Source: Cellulosimicrobium marinum
GTDB lineage: Bacteria > Actinomycetota > Actinomycetes > Actinomycetales > Cellulomonadaceae
Length of the DNA: 64,000 nt
Assembly (NCBI RefSeq): GCF_020551945.1
Contig: NZ_JAJBZH010000010.1
Location: 1-64,000 of the forward strand
Reading direction: 5' to 3'
Below, one piece after another: positions 62,019-64,000 of the stretch (its first letter is position 1; every line of letters starts with the position of its first letter). A model generated the notes under the pieces. That model saw only the letters and a list, made by a program, of their open reading frames with translations, made no database searches and was not told the DNA's origin. The translations under genes and the position numbers were made by a program.

Positions 62019-62053
62019 GCGTCCACTGTACGTCGGCCCGTCCGCGCGTCGGC

Positions 62054-62433
62054 TCAGGTATCCGCGGTGTACGGCTTGTCCGGCCAGTACGCCCACTCCT
62101 CGAAGTGCGCGACGCGCCCGTCCGCCGCGAACCGCAGCACCCACACCACAGGTCCCGGTACTCCTGCGGCTCCGGCTCGTGGTACTCCACGTCCACGCGC
62201 ACGACCGCCGTGTCGTCCCCGACCACGACGACCTCGGCCCCCATGGTGAACGCCGCGCCGTCGTCGACGAGCCAGAAGCCCGCGATGGCGTCGAGCCCCA
62301 CGAGGGGGTCGGCGTACGGCGAGCGCAGGTACCGCGCGTCGTCCGTGAACAGCCGCGCCACCGCGCCGACGTCCTGCTCCCGCCACGCGCGCTCGTACCC
62401 GTCGAGCCACGCGGTCACCGTCTCGCGCTCCAT
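62054..62433 (-). pseudogene. SnoaL/NTF2-like protein disrupted by a 5-bp duplication
   Basis: From ATG 62433 the frame reads a normal SnoaL-like start: TVTAWLDGYERAWREQDVGA, VARLFTDDARYLRSPYADPL, IAGFWLVDDGAAF, VRVDVEYHEPEPQEYRDLW. It then breaks at an exact tandem CCACA-CCACA (62141-62150); in another frame the expected ending follows: WVLRFAADGRVAHFEEWAYW then PDKPYTADT-stop at 62054. Removing one 5-base copy restores a single 125-residue ORF. It may be a true recent mutation, a slippage switch or a sequencing artefact. Confidence 0.75.
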
Positions 62434-62513
62434 GCGCCCCCCGTCGTCGGGCCGGCGCCCGTGCCGGCCTCGGCGTCCACCCTGCCCTGTGCGGGGCGTC
62501 CTCGCGCGCGCTG

Positions 62514-63122
62514 CTACGGGGCGGTCGTGCGCACCGTGACGGCCAGGTGGGGGAACCGGTCGAGCCGGGCCACGTCGAGCGGGCCCGACCGGAGGTAGCG
62601 CGGGTCGGGCAGGAGGCGCACGGTCGTGCCGGTGCGGTCGGCGGCGGGCAGCTCGACGAGCCCGTCCTGCGGCTCGCCGAGCTCGTAGCGCTGCGTCCAC
62701 GCGCCGTCGCGCCGGTGGTTCGTGTGGTCGAGCCACGTGCACACGGCCGCGACGGTCGACATGCCGCCCCGCGCGCGCCCGCCGGGCAGCACCGGCGCCG
62801 CGGCGGGGTCGGCGCACCTCAGGTCCTGCGTCGCCATCACGGGTTTGCGCACGGCACGTCCGCCCGCGTCACGCCGGGTGTCCGTCCCGCGGCCGTCGTC
62901 GGCCACGGAGACCGACCCGTCCTCGTGGACCGTGACGACGACGGTGCCGCGCACGTCCTGGCTCTCGGCCTCCTCGTCGGCGTAGGCGAGGACCTCCAGG
63001 ACGAGGTCCTCGACCGCGGCGGGCGCCACCCGGGCCGCCGAACGCACCGCCTCCAGATGGTCCCGGTCCACGGTGCGCGTCCAGTCGTGCGTCGTGCTGA
63101 CCCAGCCCTCGGCGTCCGTCAT
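62514..63122 (-). CDS. Stand-alone GyrB/ParE-like GHKL ATPase domain protein
   Basis: 202 residues corresponding to only the first ATPase subdomain of type II topoisomerase B subunits. Matches: LEAVRSAARVAPAAVEDLVL, VHEDGSVSVADDGRGTDT (the DDGRG G1 box), and RARGGMSTVAAVCTWLDHT aligning with the GGxS/GVGxSVVNALS G2 region. In the N box the usual E-x-x-x-N is LVLEVLAYADEEA, so the Mg-binding Asn appears replaced by Tyr; ATP hydrolysis is doubtful. No topoisomerase transducer or TOPRIM domain. ATG six bases after TAGGGT (63134 to 63129): leaderless. Confidence 0.7.
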   Translation of the reverse strand: MTDAEGWVSTTHDWTRTVDRDHLEAVRSAARVAPAAVEDLVLEVLAYADEEAESQDVRGTVVVTVHEDGSVSVADDGRGTDTRRDAGGRAVRKPVMATQDLRCADPAAAPVLPGGRARGGMSTVAAVCTWLDHTNHRRDGAWTQRYELGEPQDGLVELPAADRTGTTVRLLPDPRYLRSGPLDVARLDRFPHLAVTVRTTAP

Positions 63123-63128
63123 GGGGCG

Positions 63129-63166
63129 ACCCTAGCGAGGGCCGCCCACGTCCGGTGGGGGAGAAT
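63129..63166. promoter_or_regulatory. Divergent leaderless promoter pair
   Basis: TAGGGT on the minus strand (63134-63129) serves the GyrB-like gene; GAGAAT on the plus strand (63161-63166) is the best -10 for the methyltransferase GTG at 63174. Expected -35 regions overlap in the 26 bases between. Confidence 0.45.
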
Positions 63167-63173
63167 CGACGGC

Positions 63174-63710
63174 GTGACCTCCTCCCCCGACCCCGGTCCC
63201 GGCTGGCGCCCGCACGTCGCCGACCCGGCCGCACGGCCGCCGTCGACCCTGCCCCACGTGGTGTTCTTCGAGCCGCGCATCCCCGGCAACACGGGCAACG
63301 CGATCCGCCTCGCGGCGGTGACGGGCGCGCGGCTGCACCTGGTCGAGCCGCTCGGGTTCGACCTCGACGAACCGAAGCTGCGCCGCGCCGGCCTGGACTA
63401 CCACGACCTCGCGACGGTCGAGGTCCACGCCGACCTCGACGCCGCCCTCGCGACCCTGCCCGGCCGGGTCTTCCCGTTCACGACCCGCGCCACGACGTCG
63501 TTCACCGACGTCACGTACCGGCCGGACGACGTGCTGCTGTTCGGCCCGGAACCCACCGGCCTGCCTGACGACGTGCTCGCCCACCCGCGCGTGACCGACC
63601 AGCTGATGATCCCCATGCTGCCCGGTCGCCGCTCCCTCAACCTGACCAACGCGGCGTCGATCGCGGTCTACGAGGCCTGGCGGCAGTCGGGCTTCGTCGG
63701 CGGCGCCTGA
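63174..63710 (+). CDS. trmL: tRNA (cytidine/uridine-34 2'-O)-methyltransferase, SPOUT family
   Basis: 178 residues from GTG 63174. SPOUT (TrmL/SpoU) motifs: VFFEPRIPGNTGNAIRLAAV (motif 1, N-T-G-N), LLFGPEPTGLPDDVL (motif 2), and MIPMLPGRRSLNLTNAASIA (motif 3, S-L-N-L-x-N), forming the knotted SAM site. TrmL modifies the wobble base of tRNA-Leu isoacceptors. The gene ends 18 bases before a complex hairpin. Confidence 0.92.
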   Translation: MTSSPDPGPGWRPHVADPAARPPSTLPHVVFFEPRIPGNTGNAIRLAAVTGARLHLVEPLGFDLDEPKLRRAGLDYHDLATVEVHADLDAALATLPGRVFPFTTRATTSFTDVTYRPDDVLLFGPEPTGLPDDVLAHPRVTDQLMIPMLPGRRSLNLTNAASIAVYEAWRQSGFVGGA

Positions 63711-63728
63711 CGCATCGTCGTCCCCGCT

Positions 63729-63809
63729 GCCGAGCACGAGGTTCCTCACGCGCGAGAACGAGGTTGGTGCCGCTATCCGACGCATAGCGGCACCAACCTC
63801 GTGTTCGGC
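63729..63809. terminator. Complex hairpin with duplicated 5' arm between convergent genes (element C)
   Basis: The 3' arm (63784-63809) can pair with an inner 5' arm (63758-63776, 19 bp perfect, loop seven bases) or, over 15 positions with one G-T wobble, with a second 5' arm (63729-63743). Both 5' arms carry the CGAG(A/C)ACGAGGTT motif found in element A. It lies between trmL and the convergent gene at the right edge. Confidence 0.8.
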
Positions 63810-63826
63810 GCCGGGGGTGGCGCGGG

Positions 63827-64000
63827 TCAGACGAGGTCGCGCACCGCCGCGTACTGCTCGCGGATCGCGGGCACGGGCTCGGCCTCGGACACCGTGCCCG
63901 ACGACGCGCCCCACGTCGGCGCGGGCACGTCGCCACCGCTCGTGCCGGTGCTCGTCGCGCCGTCGCGGGCCCCGGTCCCCCGGTGCGCGGCGAGGACCCA
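63827..64000 (-). CDS. Unidentified protein, C-terminal fragment cut by window edge
   Basis: 57 codons open from the right edge to TGA at 63829-63827. The readable end is WVLAAHRGTGARDG, a Gly/Thr/Ser-rich linker, then VSEAEPVPAIREQYAAVRDL-V. Nothing diagnostic is visible. The G/C third-position pattern supports coding. It is convergent with trmL. Confidence 0.55.
   Translation of the reverse strand, partial: WVLAAHRGTGARDGATSTGTSGGDVPAPTWGASSGTVSEAEPVPAIREQYAAVRDLV

Overview
This window looks like chromosomal DNA of a high-GC Gram-positive actinobacterium. The evidence is the strong G/C bias at third codon positions, frequent GTG starts, the System II cytochrome c maturation cluster, a Rex/bS22 pair, RadA-DisA synteny, a RamB-type regulator beside GTP-dependent PEP carboxykinase, and about twenty genes whose start codon lies 5-8 nt behind a TANNNT-like -10 box (leaderless mRNAs). 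Gene content fits a Micrococcales organism such as a Cellulosimicrobium/Cellulomonas relative; that placement is inference.

Layout. 1-3.4 kb is an accessory patch: the tail of an IS5-type transposase, a DUF416-like orphan, an AbiEi/AbiEii type IV toxin-antitoxin pair with an operator-like inverted repeat, and an hsdR gene ruined by two frameshifts, a nonsense codon and a large internal deletion. 3.4-5.7 kb holds two secreted proteins. 5.7-21.3 kb is the menaquinone region (menG, menF, menD-menC, menB, menE, menA) interleaved with HtrA, a TetR regulator, a MocR/EamA pair and a DUF3048 lipoprotein. 22.1-27.3 kb is a translationally coupled cytochrome c maturation operon (histidine phosphatase, TlpA/ResA, CcdA, ResB, CcsB). 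27.3-32.3 kb has MarR/YceI, Rex, a glutaredoxin-like protein, a HAD phosphatase, the 32-residue ribosomal protein bS22 and an AcuC-like deacetylase.

32.4-41 kb: a Ktr/Trk potassium uptake pair, an LAXTG cell-wall protein, a deletion scar joining a headless TetR gene to an SDR gene, and a tightly overlapping four-gene lipoprotein/ABC-transporter operon with no recognised function. 41-48.3 kb: proC, a two-pore-helix type ion channel, radA-disA, mutY and an amino-acid N-acetyltransferase. 48.4-54 kb: the glycerol regulon (SorC-type regulator with two phased operator-like sites, glpD, glpF, glpK), with a hairpin after every cistron. 54-64 kb: stress and peptidase genes, ramB divergent from pckG, and trpS.

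The strongest regulatory discovery is upstream of trpS: a 13-residue leader peptide with three consecutive Trp codons, itself apparently leaderless, followed by mutually exclusive 1:2, 2:3 and 3:4 stems, i.e. a ribosome-mediated attenuator. The other notable structural signal is a set of very long perfect hairpins (two with 24-bp stems) filling the gaps between convergent genes, two of which share a repeated arm sequence. No tRNA, rRNA or CRISPR array was seen, and no stretch above 300 bases is without an assigned feature.
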